Shown here in pieces: positions 63,101-64,000 of a stretch of 64,000 nucleotides of DNA (its first letter is position 1; each line of letters opens with the position of its first letter). Source of the stretch: Endobugula sp965214375 (GTDB lineage Bacteria; Pseudomonadota; Gammaproteobacteria; Pseudomonadales; Cellvibrionaceae); assembly GCA_965214375.1 (NCBI GenBank), contig OZ243947.1, positions 62,001 through 126,000 of the forward strand, given 5' to 3'. The notes under the pieces are model-generated. The model searched no databases. It was not told the origin of the DNA and was given only the letters and a program-made list of their open reading frames with translations. The translations under genes were made by a program, and so were the position numbers.

Positions 63101-64000
63101 TACTGCAACATTGTTTATCAGTGGTGAAAGCTTTTCGCCTTTGAGTATATCTGTTGTTGAGGAAGATGATGAGTATGCACAGTATTGCGACTCTGTTACC
63201 AGCATTCCTATAGCCGAATGTGAGGCATTAAAGGGGTTGTACGACTCAACAGGCGGTGATAATTGGACAAATAATACCGGGTGGTTAGAGAATCAAAACC
63301 CATGTAGCTGGTTTGGGATCAATTGTGTGTCCGGATCAGTAGATTCAATTTCTCTCTATTCAAACAATATTTCGGGCGTGTTGCCAGCAGAGTTAGGTAA
63401 CTTGCCTAAGTGAGTAAATGTGGACTTATCCAGCAACCAGTTGAGTGGTGGTATACCCTCTTCTCTAGGTGATTTGAAAAGTCTACGTTCTTTGTACCTT
63501 CATGATAACCAAATCAGTGGTGATATTCCGCCTGAGCTGGGTGATCTTACAGATTTAACATATCTCAATGTTGGTACTAATGAATTAACAGGTGTGATTC
63601 CTGCAACGTTAGTCAATTTAGCTAATCTCGACAATTTAGATTTGTATAACAATCAATTAACAGGCACCATTCCTGTTGAGCTAAGCAGTTTAAATAATTT
63701 GAGATTTTTGTGTTTGTGGGGTAATCAGCTAACAGGAAATATTCCTGCAAGTTTGGGTGGTTTGGTAGAACTACAGTTCTTGGGACTATGGTCCAACCAA
63801 CTGGAAGGTAATATTCCTGTCGAGTTGGGTAATCTAATAAACCTATCTATTCTGTATTTGGACGGAAATCAGTTAACTGGCACTATTCCGGCTGAGTTCG
63901 TAGAGTTAAATAATTTGTCCACAATTCATGTGAGTTACAATCAACTGACAGGTGATATTCCATCGTGGCTTGGTAACTTGACGAGCTTAAATTCTTTTGC
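60122..64000 (+). pseudogene. Double subtilase - beta-domain - LRR surface protein, multiply interrupted, runs off the window
   Basis: N-terminal membrane anchor (MIIGSTAFLLFIIALIVNF), a propeptide-like part, then subtilase 1: Asp VAVLDSG, His YGHGTQVASVI, Ser region YVS-stop-SSLAAAYVSG. A 7-bp tandem duplication (GGATAGT at 60679-60692) shifts the frame exactly in the Asp motif. TGA at 61269-61271 stands where GlyThrSer is expected. Subtilase 2 (61580-62820) is intact in itself: VGVLDSGVDYTHPDL, NGHGSHVAGTIAA, NNSWG, SGTSMAAPHVSGA. TGA at 62856-62858, a Calx-beta-like domain, then LRRs; TGA at 63411-63413. After 60693 all parts are in one frame. C-terminus not seen. Confidence 0.7.
63230..64000 (+). 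repeat. Plant-type leucine-rich repeats (24-residue)
   Basis: Units follow LxxLxxLxLxxNxLxGxIPxxLGxL; for example LSGGIPSSLGDLKSLRSLYL and LTGTIPVELSSLNNLRFLCL. At least nine units, with a Cys-capped start (WFGINC), continuing past the end. This subtype is common in receptor kinases of plants and in some bacterial surface proteins. Confidence 0.85.

Noticed and set aside
61269..63413. Genetic-code change with TGA read as an amino acid
   Set aside because: Several normal genes here stop at TGA (for example the terminase and the M23 gene at 35518), and the expected residues at the interrupted sites differ (Trp, Gly, Leu-like).
1..64000. CRISPR array
   Set aside because: No regularly spaced short direct repeats with unique spacers were seen; the only arrays are protein-coding repeats.

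Overview
The window looks like chromosomal DNA of a free-living or recently host-associated gammaproteobacterium of the Pseudomonadales/Cellvibrionales/Oceanospirillales type. The strongest pointer is the conserved backbone cinA-recA-recX ... alaS-lysC-csrA-tRNA-Ser(GCT) ... tRNA-Arg(ACG), which is intact in order but opened at two places by accessory DNA. Phylum-level placement is inferred from gene order and protein similarity recalled from memory; no search was run.

Region 1 (1 to about 19.9 kb) is the right part of a tailed prophage. It has a lambda-type head module (GpA-family terminase, gpW, portal, a fused ClpP-like protease/Mu gpT-like capsid, DUF2190 decoration protein) joined to a P2-type contractile tail module (V, W, J, I, fibre, sheath FI, tube FII, E/E', T, U, X, D). 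A umuDC mutasome operon with its own LexA box lies after gene D. It is followed by a displaced 3' fragment of a tRNA-Lys gene and a host-type terminator, which probably mark the prophage end, so umuDC appears to be phage cargo.

Region 2 (20.0 to 35.5 kb) is a zinc-limitation island. It holds two COG0523 GTPases, Zur, a DUF1007/NicO transport pair, a two-cysteine DksA paralogue, a hisI copy, znuA/znuCB, a dihydroorotase, a second Fur-family regulator and an M23 peptidase. Three 17-18 bp Zur-box-like palindromes precede the COG0523-zur operon, dksA and the divergent znuA/znuCB genes. Several members (both COG0523 genes, DUF1007, NicO, a flavin monooxygenase) carry frameshifts or stops.

Region 3 (35.6 to 53.9 kb) is the recA-alaS backbone. 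An insertion between recX and alaS holds a decayed conflict-type locus: a Lon-protease-like domain, STAND NTPase, membrane helix and about 14 repeats of 32 residues, plus two small partners. This abuts a 5'-truncated RTX adhesin at an apparent rearrangement junction near 42.5 kb.

Region 4 (53.9 to 64 kb) lies around tRNA-Ser and tRNA-Arg. It holds secreted repeat proteins, a TetR-SDR-bicupin operon with three matching operators, a glycosyltransferase remnant, and a very long double-subtilase/LRR gene running off the window.

A theme through the window is gene decay. At least ten accessory genes have in-frame stops or 1-nt indels, many in A or G runs, while recA, alaS, lysC, csrA, pyrC, znuABC and nearly all phage genes are open. 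This may be genuine early genome erosion, slippage-prone tracts rescued by polymerase slippage, or homopolymer sequencing error; the sequence alone does not decide.
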